From contig JANOQM010000099.1 of the NCBI GenBank assembly GCA_031422295.1, positions 1-64,000 of the forward strand: DNA of 64,000 nt, given 5' to 3'. Of this stretch, positions 43,234 through 51,936 are shown piece by piece (the stretch's first letter is position 1; every line of letters starts with the position of its first letter). The position numbers and the translations under genes were made by a program. Under the pieces are notes generated by a model. That model did no database searches and was not told where the DNA came from. It saw nothing but the letters and a program-made list of their open reading frames with translations. This DNA is from JANOMH01 sp031422295. GTDB taxonomy: Bacteria; Pseudomonadota; Alphaproteobacteria; Rhodobacterales; Rhodobacteraceae.

Positions 43234-44310
43234 GTGGGAATGGACAAAAGTGACGTCGTGACGGGGGCAAGAAAACCAGTAACACTCCGGCAAGTACCGG
43301 ATATCACACCCGAATTGCCGGGAACCAAACCCACGCTTAAAACCATCTCGCGGCTGTCCGGGCTGGCCGTGCCCACCGTTTCCCGCGCCCTGTCGGATGC
43401 GCCTGACATCGGGGCCGAAACCAAAAAACTGGTGCGCCGAATCGCCAACGAAATCGGGTATGTCCCGAATCGGGCGGGCGTGCGACTGCGCACCGGGCGG
43501 ACCAACGTGATATCACTGGTCCTGTCCACCGAACATGACATGATGAACCACACTGCACGGCTGATCTCTTCGCTGGCCGGGGCCTTGCGCGGCACGCCTT
43601 ACCACCTGATCATGACCCCCTATTTCCCGTCCGAAGACCCGATGAAACCGATCCGCTACATTGTCGAGACAGGCTCTGCCGACGCATTGATCTTTAACCA
43701 GACCCAGCCCGATGACAGCCGCGTCGCCTATCTAATGGAACGCGGCTTTCCTTTTGCCACCCATGGCCGCACCAACTGGGCCGACCGGCATGCATGGTTC
43801 GACTATGACAACACCGCCTTTGGCCGCATCGCCGTGCGTGACCTTGCTGCACGCGGGCGGCGGCATCTGTTACTGGTCGCCCCACCCACGGCCCAAACCT
43901 ATGCAGGGCATATTGTCGGCGGGGCGCGGGATGCGGCACTTGCAGCAGGCGTCCGCATCACCGAAACCACCGGCTATTCGTCAGATAGTGGCAGCGATGC
44001 GGTCCGTGACGGGGCAACAGCGTCGCTGACCGCGGACCCCAGCATCGACGGCATAATCTGCTCCTCCACCTCGGCCGCGATGGCCTGTGTCGGTGCGCTT
44101 GAATCATGCGGGCGCAAACTGGGCGTGGATATCGACCTGTTCGCCAAAGAGGCGATCCCGTTTCTGAACCTGTTCCGCCCGCAGATCATGACGCTGAAGG
44201 AAGATGTGGCGCAGGCAGGCGAATTTCTGGCCCGGGCCGCGATGCAGGCCATCCGCGAACCTGACCTGCCCCCGTTACAGGGGCTTGACGTTCCCCGTGA
44301 CCTAGGGTGA
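43234..44310 (+). CDS. LacI-family transcriptional regulator
   Basis: 358 residues from the GTG at 43234; an in-frame ATG two codons later is possible. A 30-residue N-terminal extension precedes the LacI helix-turn-helix (PTLKTISRLSGLAVPTVSRA, then RIANEIGYVPNRAGVRLRTG). The periplasmic-binding-protein-like effector domain follows from about residue 85 (LVLSTEHDMM ... DIDLFAKEAIPFLN). It is divergent from the ABC operon with 151 bp between starts, where two operator-like sites lie. It is likely the repressor of that operon and possibly of the isomerase/dehydrogenase pair downstream. Confidence 0.92.
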   Translation: MGMDKSDVVTGARKPVTLRQVPDITPELPGTKPTLKTISRLSGLAVPTVSRALSDAPDIGAETKKLVRRIANEIGYVPNRAGVRLRTGRTNVISLVLSTEHDMMNHTARLISSLAGALRGTPYHLIMTPYFPSEDPMKPIRYIVETGSADALIFNQTQPDDSRVAYLMERGFPFATHGRTNWADRHAWFDYDNTAFGRIAVRDLAARGRRHLLLVAPPTAQTYAGHIVGGARDAALAAGVRITETTGYSSDSGSDAVRDGATASLTADPSIDGIICSSTSAAMACVGALESCGRKLGVDIDLFAKEAIPFLNLFRPQIMTLKEDVAQAGEFLARAAMQAIREPDLPPLQGLDVPRDLG

Positions 44311-44322
44311 CTCTGGCGACGA

Positions 44323-44339
44323 TTCTGGTCGGACCAGAT
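44323..44339. promoter_or_regulatory. Perfect 17-bp palindrome resembling a FadR-family GntR operator
   Basis: ATCTGGTCGGACCAGAT has two 8-bp perfect arms around a central G. The core TGGTCNGACCA is the recognised pattern of FadR-subfamily GntR regulators. It lies between the lacI-type gene (stop 44310) and the isomerase gene (start 44364), 25 bp from the latter. A hairpin role is possible but no U run follows. Confidence 0.5.
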
Positions 44340-44363
44340 TAACCCGCTAGCAAAGGCCACATC

Positions 44364-45419
44364 ATGCCCTCACAAATCAAAGGCCCCGGCATTTTCCTTG
44401 CCCAATTCGCAGGCGATGTCGCCCCGTTCAACACGCTTGCGGGGATCACCAAATGGGCCGCATCCCAAGGGTTCAAAGGCGTGCAAATCCCCAGCTTTGA
44501 CGGGCGCATCTTTGACCTGACCAAGGCGGCGGAAAGTGAGACGTATTGTGACGAGGTCAAAGGCATCTGCGCCGATGCGGGCGTCGAAATCACTGAACTT
44601 TCGACCCACCTGCAAGGGCAACTGGTCGCGGTAAACCCGGTCTACGATCTGGCCTTTGACGCCTTCGCGCCCGCAGATTGCAAAGGCAACCCGGCCAAAC
44701 GGCAACTCTGGGCCGTCGATCAGATGAAAAAAGCCGCCGTTGCATCGGAACGCCTCGGGCTTTCGGCTTCGGTCAGCTTTACCGGTTCCCTCGCTTTCCC
44801 GTTCCTGTACCCATGGCCGGGCCGGCCTGCGGGTCTGATCGAGGAAGCTTTCGCTGAACTGGGCCGCCGATGGACCCCGATCCTTGATTATTATGCCGAA
44901 CGCGGCGTGGGCATCGGCTATGAAATCCACCCTGGCGAGGATGTCTTTGACGGCGCCACGTTCGAGATGTTTGTCGATGCCTGCGGTGGCCATGTTGCCG
45001 CGATGATCAACTACGACCCCAGCCACTTTGTCCTGCAACAGCTTGATTATCTGGCCTTCATCGACCTGTATCACGACCGGATCAATGCGTTCCACGTCAA
45101 GGATGCCGAATTTAACCCAGATGGGCGGCAAGGCGTCTATTCCGGCTATCAGCCGTGGATCAACCGGGCCGGACGGTTCCGCAGCCTTGGCGACGGGCAG
45201 GTCGATTTCACCTCGATCTTCTCCAAACTCACCCAATATGGCTATGATTCTTGGGCCGTGATGGAATGGGAATGCTGCATCAAGTCGCCCGAACAAGGGG
45301 CCGCCGAAGGGGCACCTTTCATCGCGGCGCATCTGATCGAACCCGCCACCCGCGCCTTTGACGATTTCGCTGCGGGCGAAAAGGATATGGGCGCGATCAA
45401 ACGGATGCTGGGTCTATGA
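44364..45419 (+). CDS. Sugar phosphate isomerase/epimerase, larger TIM-barrel type
   Basis: 351 residues. The xylose-isomerase-like barrel shows metal-ligand candidates in YEIHPGEDVFDG, MINYDPSHFVLQQ, FHVKDAEFNPDG and the late VMEWECC. Its C-terminal part (AAHLIEPATRAFDDF) is like enzymes acting in inositol or sugar-acid pathways. It overlaps the next gene by ATGA, so the pair is coupled. It differs in length and sequence from the isomerase at 35523-36260. Confidence 0.87.
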   Translation: MPSQIKGPGIFLAQFAGDVAPFNTLAGITKWAASQGFKGVQIPSFDGRIFDLTKAAESETYCDEVKGICADAGVEITELSTHLQGQLVAVNPVYDLAFDAFAPADCKGNPAKRQLWAVDQMKKAAVASERLGLSASVSFTGSLAFPFLYPWPGRPAGLIEEAFAELGRRWTPILDYYAERGVGIGYEIHPGEDVFDGATFEMFVDACGGHVAAMINYDPSHFVLQQLDYLAFIDLYHDRINAFHVKDAEFNPDGRQGVYSGYQPWINRAGRFRSLGDGQVDFTSIFSKLTQYGYDSWAVMEWECCIKSPEQGAAEGAPFIAAHLIEPATRAFDDFAAGEKDMGAIKRMLGL

Positions 45420-46537
45420 GCAAACTCAAACTTGGCATGGTCGGCGGTGGGCAAGGCGCATTCATCGGCGGCGTCCACCGCATCGCATCGCGCATTGACG
45501 GCCGTTGGGAACTGGTCGCGGGGGCATTGTCATCGGATGCCACCCGCGCCGCCGCCTCTGCCGCCGAACTTGGCATCGCCCCCGACCGCAGCTATGACAG
45601 CTTTGCGCGCATGGCGCGGGAAGAGGCCGCCCGCCCGGACGGGATCGACGCCGTGGCCATCGTCACCCCCAATCACATGCACGCGGGCCCCGCCGTGGCC
45701 TTTCTGCAGGCGGGCATCCATGTGATCTGCGACAAACCCCTGTCGGCCACCCCAGAACAGGCGGCGGCGATTGCCGACGCGGTCAAATCCTCCAAAGCCC
45801 ATTTTATCCTGACCCATAATTACACCGGCTATCCGCTGATGCGGCAGGCGAAGGCGATGATTGCAGACGGCAAACTAGGCACCATCCGGGTCATTCAGGC
45901 CGAATACGCGCAGGACTGGCTTACCGAAAGCGTTGAGGATACCGGCCAGAAACAAGCCGCATGGCGCACCGACCCTGCCCGTTCCGGCGGTGGCGGGGCC
46001 ATCGGTGACATCGGCACCCATGCGTTCAACCTGCTGTCTTTTGTGACCGGGCTGAAAGCGGAATCGCTTGCCGCCGACCTGCACAGCTTTGGCGCTGGCC
46101 GCCGGGTGGATGATAATGCGCATATCATGCTGCGCTTTGCCGGTGGTGCGCGCGGCATGGTCTGGGCGTCGCAAGTTGCCCCCGGCAATGAAAACGGCCT
46201 GCGCCTGCGGATCTATGGCGACAAGGGCGGGATCGAATGGAGCCAGGAAAACCCCAACGTCATGACCTACGCGCCCCTTGGCGAACCCAAACAACTGCTC
46301 ACGCGCGGCGGCGCAGGGCTTGGCGGCGGCGCAGGCCAATGGACCCGCATCCCGCCCGGCCATCCGGAGGGGTATCTGGAAGGTTTCGCGACCCTCTACA
46401 ACGACGCCGCCGACCTGATTTCGGGCGCAGGCAAGGGTGAATTGTTGCCGGGGATCGAGGCCGGGATGGACGGCATGTGGTTCATCGACGCCTGTATTCG
46501 GTCGTCAAAGGCAAATGGGGGCTGGATCAGCAGGTAG
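45416..46537 (+). CDS. Gfo/Idh/MocA-family oxidoreductase
   Basis: 373 residues with the NAD(P) motif GMVGGGQGAFIG at residues 7-18, the conserved Lys-Pro in VICDKPLSATPEQA and a catalytic-domain block GGGGAIGDIGTHAFNLL. Overlaps the isomerase gene by 4 bp. The pair resembles oxidoreductase/isomerase couples that convert a sugar via a keto intermediate. Product and substrate are unknown; the neighbouring LacI regulator and transporter suggest a mannoside- or disaccharide-derived compound. Confidence 0.88.
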   Translation: MSKLKLGMVGGGQGAFIGGVHRIASRIDGRWELVAGALSSDATRAAASAAELGIAPDRSYDSFARMAREEAARPDGIDAVAIVTPNHMHAGPAVAFLQAGIHVICDKPLSATPEQAAAIADAVKSSKAHFILTHNYTGYPLMRQAKAMIADGKLGTIRVIQAEYAQDWLTESVEDTGQKQAAWRTDPARSGGGGAIGDIGTHAFNLLSFVTGLKAESLAADLHSFGAGRRVDDNAHIMLRFAGGARGMVWASQVAPGNENGLRLRIYGDKGGIEWSQENPNVMTYAPLGEPKQLLTRGGAGLGGGAGQWTRIPPGHPEGYLEGFATLYNDAADLISGAGKGELLPGIEAGMDGMWFIDACIRSSKANGGWISR

Positions 46538-46588
46538 GATGGGCAATTTGCCCAGCTTAGGTGATGATCCGCCCGGTCGAGCCTGGGG

Positions 46589-48055
46589 CTACAGCACAAA
46601 ATCCGCCGCCGTCAGCGTGAACACCCCATCCAGCCGAATTATGTCGAGTTCAGCCGGGGTATTCAGGCCGACGCTGATGATCGTGGTTGTCGCCGTAGTC
46701 CGATAACTAAGCTGACCAAAGCCGGAAATGGCAGCCGTTCCAACGAAACTGAACGCCTGATCCCCGGCCAGACTGAACCGCGCATCAATCGCCGACAGGT
46801 CGATCAGGTCCAGATTTGGCTGGAAATCGGTAATCCGGTCCAGCCCGGTCCCGGTAATCGCAAAAAACTCTTCCAGATCACCAAAGATGAACCTGTCGGC
46901 TTCCGATCCGCCGGTCATCAGATCAATATCAAAGCTGCCGGTCAACTGATCGGTTCCGCCACCACCGCTCAGGTAATCAACGCCATCGCCGCCAAACAAT
47001 TTGTCGTTGTTGTTATTGCCATACAAGGCGTCATTGCCGTCCTCACCTGCAAGGATGTCATTGCCATCAAGGCCCGCAAGAACATCGGCCCCTCCGGCCC
47101 CGCGAAACAGATTATTCGCCGCATCGCCGGTGATCCGGTCATTTCCAGCACCACCCAAAGCCCGCTCTATACTGGTCAGGCTATCAGTAAAGCCGCCGTT
47201 GCGGGCCTCGCTGGTTGTCAGGTTCAATGTCAGGGCACCGGTCACTAATCTGGCATCATAGGTGTCAATGCCGGACCCACCGTCAAAGTCGTCGGAACCG
47301 TCAGAATTCTGGACGACAAACTGGTCATTACCGGCGCCACCGTCAATCTGGTCAGTCCCCACGCCACCGATAACCCGGTCTAACCCGTCGCCGCCCCAGA
47401 ATGTGTCATCGCCGGCCGCCAGATCGACCGACTTTTCAAACCTTCCCCCGATCCCGTCGACCAGATCATTGCCCGCCCCGGTTTGCACGATACCCGTAAT
47501 CGTGCCGCGATTGATCAGGGTATCGTCAAAGCCTTGGGTATTCACGGCGCCCCGGATCATGCCGTAATTGCTGATATCGGCCTGCCCCATGATGAAAATC
47601 GCCGTATTGCCGACCAGCAGGCCGGTATTCACGACTGCCGCGTCGCCAAGGAGAAAGAGAGCGTCAAGTTGCCCAATGATCGAGCCTGAATTTGTAATAC
47701 TTGTCTCCCCGTCAGAATAAATACCCCGGCTTCCGGCGATGGTTCCCGCATAGTTCACCCGTCCAAAGAGGCCGTCGAAATAGATTGCTGTTCCGGATCC
47801 GGTCACCGAACCCCCGGCAAAAACCGTCACGGTACCACTGGCCGAACTGCCAAAATAAGTGATCCCGCCGGGGCCAAAGATATGCCCTGCCACGAAAATG
47901 TTGTTCAGGGCATTCTGGGCGCGGACACCGCCCCCCCCACCCTGAGTGCCCACAGACGCGTTAGCGCCGACATAAAGATCATCAAAATCCTGTGTTAAAT
48001 CGACTGCGTAGCCAGTAGGCACAACCGTGTCGACCGTAATAAATCTGCTTGCCAC
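46589..48055 (-). CDS. RTX (hemolysin-type calcium-binding repeat) protein
   Basis: 488 residues. The N-terminal 220 residues contain short beta-solenoid-like repeats with recurring TNSG/NYG/NRGT phrases (SITNSGSIIGQLD, DISNYGMIRG, LINRGTITGIVQTG). From about residue 220 come repeats of the GGxGxDxxx type (VDGGAGNDQFVVQ, LGGAGNDRITGD, LAGEDGNDALYG, LFGGDGVDYLSG), which form calcium-binding parallel beta-rolls. The last 100 residues are the usual type-I-secretion C-terminal region. No signal peptide. The protein is probably secreted by a T1SS encoded elsewhere; none is in the window. Confidence 0.88.
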   Translation of the reverse strand: MASRFITVDTVVPTGYAVDLTQDFDDLYVGANASVGTQGGGGGVRAQNALNNIFVAGHIFGPGGITYFGSSASGTVTVFAGGSVTGSGTAIYFDGLFGRVNYAGTIAGSRGIYSDGETSITNSGSIIGQLDALFLLGDAAVVNTGLLVGNTAIFIMGQADISNYGMIRGAVNTQGFDDTLINRGTITGIVQTGAGNDLVDGIGGRFEKSVDLAAGDDTFWGGDGLDRVIGGVGTDQIDGGAGNDQFVVQNSDGSDDFDGGSGIDTYDARLVTGALTLNLTTSEARNGGFTDSLTSIERALGGAGNDRITGDAANNLFRGAGGADVLAGLDGNDILAGEDGNDALYGNNNNDKLFGGDGVDYLSGGGGTDQLTGSFDIDLMTGGSEADRFIFGDLEEFFAITGTGLDRITDFQPNLDLIDLSAIDARFSLAGDQAFSFVGTAAISGFGQLSYRTTATTTIISVGLNTPAELDIIRLDGVFTLTAADFVL

Positions 48056-48223
48056 TTTCCTGATGCTTAAATCCGGGGGTTAAAACCATAAATCAATGCG
48101 CAAAGCCTACTGCGGTTGCCAGTGTCCGACAACCCGGATCCGGCCGCCGGTGTTCCCGGCGATTGACAAGACCGGCTCAACCGTCGCCGCGCTGACCCAC
48201 GGCAGCAGGGCCACAGCGAAACA
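48056..48223. other. Intergenic region upstream of the RTX gene
   Basis: 168 bp between the RTX gene and the gene ending at 48224. A minus-strand frame reads ALLPWVSAATVEPVLSIAGN followed by about 15 residues and a stop, with only a GTG as possible start and no ribosome-binding site. It may be a decayed fragment. The RTX promoter is presumably here; no regulatory motif was recognised. Confidence 0.4.
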
Positions 48224-49090
48224 TCACTCCAGCCCCAGCAGCATCCGCCCGACCTCGGCATGCGCATCGATCACCGCTTGCGGCATATCCCGCACCCCGC
48301 GTTCCTGATCATTGTCGATCCCACCCGCCCAAGTATAGCCCAGCATCCCGACCACATCGGGGCGCGACAGGGCCAGCCTGCCATAGGCGCGGGCGACATC
48401 GGCCATATCTTCCTGCGTCAGCCCAGCGCCTTCGTGGATAGGGGTGTGATTGGCATCCATGATCAGGACCAGGCCTTGGTCCGGGCCCAGCTGCCCCGCG
48501 GCCAGATCAAGAAAGGTCATATAGGTCCGGTCGGCCAGCGGATCGGCAAAAGCATAGCAATCAAACCCCCACAGGGTAATGTTCGGGTCAACTGGTGGTG
48601 GCCCTTCGTACCGGCATGCCTCGATGACCATGACCTCGGCGGTGGGAAAATCGGCGCGTACGATCTGGGCCGCCCGCATCACCGCAAATGGGGCAATACC
48701 CCGGTGGGTCGGCTCGTCCACCAGATGAAAGATGATGCGGGCCGGATCAATCCCGCTGTCGCGGATCGCATCGCGGACCAGCCCCCACACCAGCAAGGCC
48801 GCCGGTCCATCCGGACCGCGCCCATCAAAATCAAAGGCGGTCTCGATACTCAATACCGGGCGAAACAGCGCATCGGCCGCTTGCAACCGGGCCGCCCAAT
48901 CGCGCGGCTCGGCGGGCAGGCAAACATGGTTAGCATTGGTGAACCCGGCCACTTCGGCGCTGTAATCGGTCATGGTGCTGTCATCAAACGGATCATCCAA
49001 ATCGCACATCACACCAACATAACCAAAGAAATCCAATGTCTTGGCAGGGCCTGCAAGTAATAGTAGAAATAGCAGTATCCGGAACATCAC
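48224..49090 (-). CDS. Secreted glycoside-hydrolase-like TIM-barrel protein, function unknown
   Basis: 288 residues. Signal peptide MMFRILLFLLLLAGPAKT, then a fold-like sequence with the phrases FHLVDEPTHRG, WGFDCYAFAD, LVLIMDANHTP and MLGYTWAGGIDN. The Glu in VDEP and the YxW/Glu positions resemble retaining glycosidases, but no family can be assigned. Two cysteines in the N-terminal region (VMCDLDD, HVCLPAE) may form a disulfide. Its ATG overlaps the stop of the lytic transglycosylase gene by 4 bp, so the two are translationally coupled. Confidence 0.65.
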   Translation of the reverse strand: MMFRILLFLLLLAGPAKTLDFFGYVGVMCDLDDPFDDSTMTDYSAEVAGFTNANHVCLPAEPRDWAARLQAADALFRPVLSIETAFDFDGRGPDGPAALLVWGLVRDAIRDSGIDPARIIFHLVDEPTHRGIAPFAVMRAAQIVRADFPTAEVMVIEACRYEGPPPVDPNITLWGFDCYAFADPLADRTYMTFLDLAAGQLGPDQGLVLIMDANHTPIHEGAGLTQEDMADVARAYGRLALSRPDVVGMLGYTWAGGIDNDQERGVRDMPQAVIDAHAEVGRMLLGLE

Positions 49091-50349
49091 ATCCCCCTGA
49101 GTAATTCCAGCGACGGCTCCCCGGTCACTGGCAGGCCCCGGCTGGCCTGATATGCACTGATCGCGGCCCGGGTTTTCGCCCCGATCACCCCATCCGCCCC
49201 TTCGGTATCAAACCCGGCGGCGGTCAGCCCGCGCTGCAACGCCTGCCTTTGGTCAATGGTCATGCCATTCGCATCAGGTGGAAACGCGCCGCGTACCGGC
49301 CCGCCGCCGCGCAGCCGATCGGACAAATGCCCCACCCCGATCACATAATTCTCGGCATTGTTATACCGGGTAATCACCGTGAAATTGCGGAAGGTCATAA
49401 AGGCCGGGCCACCACGCCCCGCCGGAATAATGACCGATGCCGCGCCATGATCCGGCACCTGCCCGCCATTCATATCGCGCACGCCAGCGGCCATCCACTG
49501 ACCCACCGATTGGGTCGATCCGCGCCCGAACGGGCCGCTCAGACCATCCGGCAGCCGCACCTCAACCCCCCACGGCTGCCCCCGCGTCCAGCCCGCATTG
49601 GCAAGATAGGCCCCGGTCGAGGCCAAAGCATCGGTCGGATCATCCGCCCAGATATCGCGCCGCCCATCGCCCCGGAAATCCACCGCATAAGCCAGATACG
49701 ACGTCGGAATAAACTGCGTATGCCCCATCGCGCCAGCCCAGCTTCCGGTCATCCCGGCAGGCGACACATCGCCATTCTGCAAAATCTTCAACGCCGCGAT
49801 CAACTGGCTTTCGAAAAACGCCCCCCGCCGCCCGTCAAACGCCAGTGTAGACAGGGCGGAAATCACCGGCACCGTGCCGCGCCGCTCACCAAAGAAACTC
49901 TCCAGCCCCCAGACGGCGGCGACAACCGTCGCCTCCACGCCATAGCGCGCCTCGACCTCGGCCAGCACCCCGCCCGTAGCCTGCAGCGCTGCCCGCCCCT
50001 TGGTCAGCCGCTCCTCTGACGCCGCAATCGCCAGATAATCCTGTAGGGTCCGAGTAAACTCGGTTTGATTGCGGTCACGTTCAACGACACCGGGCAAGAA
50101 CCCGGCCCCGGCAAACGCCACATCATAGGTGCCCTCGCTGATCCCATTGCCCAAGGCCCGCCCGCGAAACCCCGCGACCCAGGCATCATAGCCCGCGTTT
50201 GGAACGGCTCGCAGCACGGGGTCTGGCACACGGGGGGCAAAGGACCCGGCCAAAGACTGCCCCTGGGACACCCGTCCACCACAGGCCGACACAGTCATCG
50301 CCAGCAGACTAAAACTCATCACCCGCCGCGAAATCTGCATCTGACCCAC
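49087..50349 (-). CDS. Lytic murein transglycosylase, MltB family, with peptidoglycan-binding domain
   Basis: 420 residues. Lipoprotein signal with lipobox TVSAC near residue 23. The MltB-type domain has the catalytic Glu in WGLESFFGERRG and the SWAGAMGHTQFIPTSYLAYA block; a C-terminal PG_binding_1 domain begins near 360 (QALQRGLTAAGFDTEGADGV, ISAYQASRGLPVTGE). It cleaves glycan strands from the outer membrane side. The gene overlaps the following TIM-barrel-like gene by 4 bp. Confidence 0.92.
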   Translation of the reverse strand: MGQMQISRRVMSFSLLAMTVSACGGRVSQGQSLAGSFAPRVPDPVLRAVPNAGYDAWVAGFRGRALGNGISEGTYDVAFAGAGFLPGVVERDRNQTEFTRTLQDYLAIAASEERLTKGRAALQATGGVLAEVEARYGVEATVVAAVWGLESFFGERRGTVPVISALSTLAFDGRRGAFFESQLIAALKILQNGDVSPAGMTGSWAGAMGHTQFIPTSYLAYAVDFRGDGRRDIWADDPTDALASTGAYLANAGWTRGQPWGVEVRLPDGLSGPFGRGSTQSVGQWMAAGVRDMNGGQVPDHGAASVIIPAGRGGPAFMTFRNFTVITRYNNAENYVIGVGHLSDRLRGGGPVRGAFPPDANGMTIDQRQALQRGLTAAGFDTEGADGVIGAKTRAAISAYQASRGLPVTGEPSLELLRGM

Positions 50350-50427
50350 CTGTTTTTGCTATTGGCCCTACCCTAGCCGATCCGGGCGTAACCGCAAACA
50401 ACGACACCGCGATCAGGCGGTTTCACG

Positions 50428-51273
50428 TTACCGCCCCGGCAATTCCTCGCGCAGGTCCTCGGCCCCGTGCCAATCGCGGATCGCCAAAATCGCCTCATCC
50501 GCCGTTTCGACGAACCTGAACAGCTGCAGGTCCTCGGGTGCAATCACCCCGGCCTCCGCCAACATCTGCCAGTTAATGACCCCTTCCCACCACGCCTTGC
50601 CAAACAGCAAAAATGGAATCCCCGCCATCCGGCCGGTCTGGATCAGGGTCAGCGATTCAAACATCTCGTCCAGCGTGCCAAAGCCGCCGGGAAACACGCA
50701 GACGGCTTTGGCGCGCATCAGGAAATGCATCTTGCGAATGGCGAAGTAGTGGAAATTGAAACATAATTCCGGCGTCACATAGATATTCGGGGCCTGCTCA
50801 TGTGGCAAGACAATGTTCAACCCGATCGACCGGCCCCCCGCGTCCATCGCCCCCCGATTGCCCGCCTCCATCACCCCCGGCCCGCCCCCCGTCACAATGA
50901 CATTCTCGGTGCCGCCACCGATCATCGACAATTCGGTCATCCGGCGGGCAAAAGTCCGGGCCTCGTCATAGTAATGCGCCAACGCGGCCAGCGCCGGGGT
51001 CCGAGCCGACGCCGCATCCGCCGGAATCCGTGCCCCGCCAAACAGCACAATGGTCGAATTGATCCCTGCCTCGTCCAGCGCCAGCTCGGGTTTCAGCAGC
51101 TCCAGCTGCAACCGGACCGGCCGCATATCCTCGCGGCCCAGAAAGTCCTCATCGGCAAAGGCCAGCCGGTAGGTTGGCGACCGGGTCTGCGGCGTGTCGG
51201 GGGTCAGGGCGGCGGTCTCGCGGTCTTGCGTGCTGTCGCGCATCGGGTGGCGGCGGTGGTCCATCGGGGTCAT
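50428..51273 (-). CDS. LOG-family Rossmann-fold protein (TIGR00730 / cytokinin riboside phosphoribohydrolase-like)
   Basis: 281 residues. The hallmark PGGFGTLDEMFE follows a GGGTENVIVTGGGPGVMEAGN-type block (here in two parts). The first 40 residues are polar and probably disordered. Such proteins hydrolyse nucleotide riboside phosphates, and the group was formerly misnamed lysine decarboxylase. An alternative start at 51243 removes ten residues. Divergent from the 51435 gene. Confidence 0.9.
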   Translation of the reverse strand: MTPMDHRRHPMRDSTQDRETAALTPDTPQTRSPTYRLAFADEDFLGREDMRPVRLQLELLKPELALDEAGINSTIVLFGGARIPADAASARTPALAALAHYYDEARTFARRMTELSMIGGGTENVIVTGGGPGVMEAGNRGAMDAGGRSIGLNIVLPHEQAPNIYVTPELCFNFHYFAIRKMHFLMRAKAVCVFPGGFGTLDEMFESLTLIQTGRMAGIPFLLFGKAWWEGVINWQMLAEAGVIAPEDLQLFRFVETADEAILAIRDWHGAEDLREELPGR

Positions 51274-51302
51274 CGGGCTTGGTCCTTGCTAACTTTCCCC
51301 CG

Positions 51303-51334
51303 GAAATGCCAGCATTGGCGGGCAAAGTCCAATG
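51303..51334. repeat. Direct repeat, left copy, flanking the 51435 gene
   Basis: AAATGCCAGCATTGGCGGGC at 51304-51323, continuing AAAGTCCAATGAA, matches AAATTCCATCAATGGCGGC plus AAAGTTCAACGAA at 51895-51926 at roughly 80 per cent with one indel. The two copies flank the 51435-51845 gene in the same orientation. Confidence 0.45.
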
Positions 51335-51434
51335 AACCCTGCCGAACCAGTCCACACACCTTCTTACTCTTGACGCCTCACTTTTGCCTTTTCAGATCGG
51401 TATCATTCCTCTCAGTTTGCTTTGGAGCATTGAC

Positions 51435-51845
51435 ATGACCCACCTTGATTTCACCACTTCTGTCTTCCGCGACACGAAGGTGCAACGTGAAACAAACGTC
51501 AACGGAATTGAAGGCGCTACTCTTGCTTCCATGGTCCGCGAACATCTGATCGTGTTGGGTTACAGTTGCGAGGTCGTATTTGACGAAGATTTTGGGTGGG
51601 CCTTCTACGCCACATCATCAGAAGGACGCTATTTTTGCACATTCTCCATGGACCCAGTTAATGACGAAGAAGATCGCGACACCGCTGTCGCGATGTATGG
51701 CAATGTTCATATTGGGAAAGTGCGATCTCTGGTCCAGAAAGTTCTTGGAAAGAACCGACAGTCGCCAACTGAGGCGCTACCATTGGCTGTGAACACCTTC
51801 TTCGAGGTGCGCAATGACGTTTCCAATCTCAAAGCGCAGCACTGA
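51435..51845 (+). CDS. Hypothetical YbjN-like small protein
   Basis: 136 residues from MTHLDFTTSVFRDTKVQRET. Middle part GYSCEVVFDEDFGWAFYATS and a FCTFSMDPVNDEEDRDTAVA stretch, hydrophilic C-terminus. The beta-alpha pattern loosely recalls YbjN/type-III-secretion-chaperone-like folds, with no confident match. Bases here are visibly richer in A/T than the neighbours and codon use is mixed. The gene is flanked by direct repeats and lies between a LOG gene and a dehydratase, so it may be a recent arrival. Confidence 0.5.
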   Translation: MTHLDFTTSVFRDTKVQRETNVNGIEGATLASMVREHLIVLGYSCEVVFDEDFGWAFYATSSEGRYFCTFSMDPVNDEEDRDTAVAMYGNVHIGKVRSLVQKVLGKNRQSPTEALPLAVNTFFEVRNDVSNLKAQH

Positions 51846-51894
51846 TTGCTCGCCGGCGGGGGCCAAGTAGCATTACTTTTTGGACCCAACGCGC

Positions 51895-51926
51895 AAATTC
51901 CATCAATGGCGGCAAAGTTCAACGAA
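51895..51926. repeat. Direct repeat, right copy, flanking the 51435 gene
   Basis: Right-hand partner of the repeat at 51303-51334. It lies directly before the dehydratase start codon at 51937, so it also forms that gene's leader. Confidence 0.45.
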
Positions 51927-51936
51927 AGCCCATCTC

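Noticed and set aside
44370..45332. A 320-residue minus-strand frame across the isomerase gene at 44364
   Set aside because: Plus-strand isomerase has metal-ligand motifs and operon context. The minus frame has none.
48100..48215. Minus-strand 35-residue frame reading ALLPWVSAATVEPVLSIAGN and onward
   Set aside because: Only a GTG start, no ribosome-binding site and a stop soon after. It could be a decayed gene piece but cannot be called a gene.
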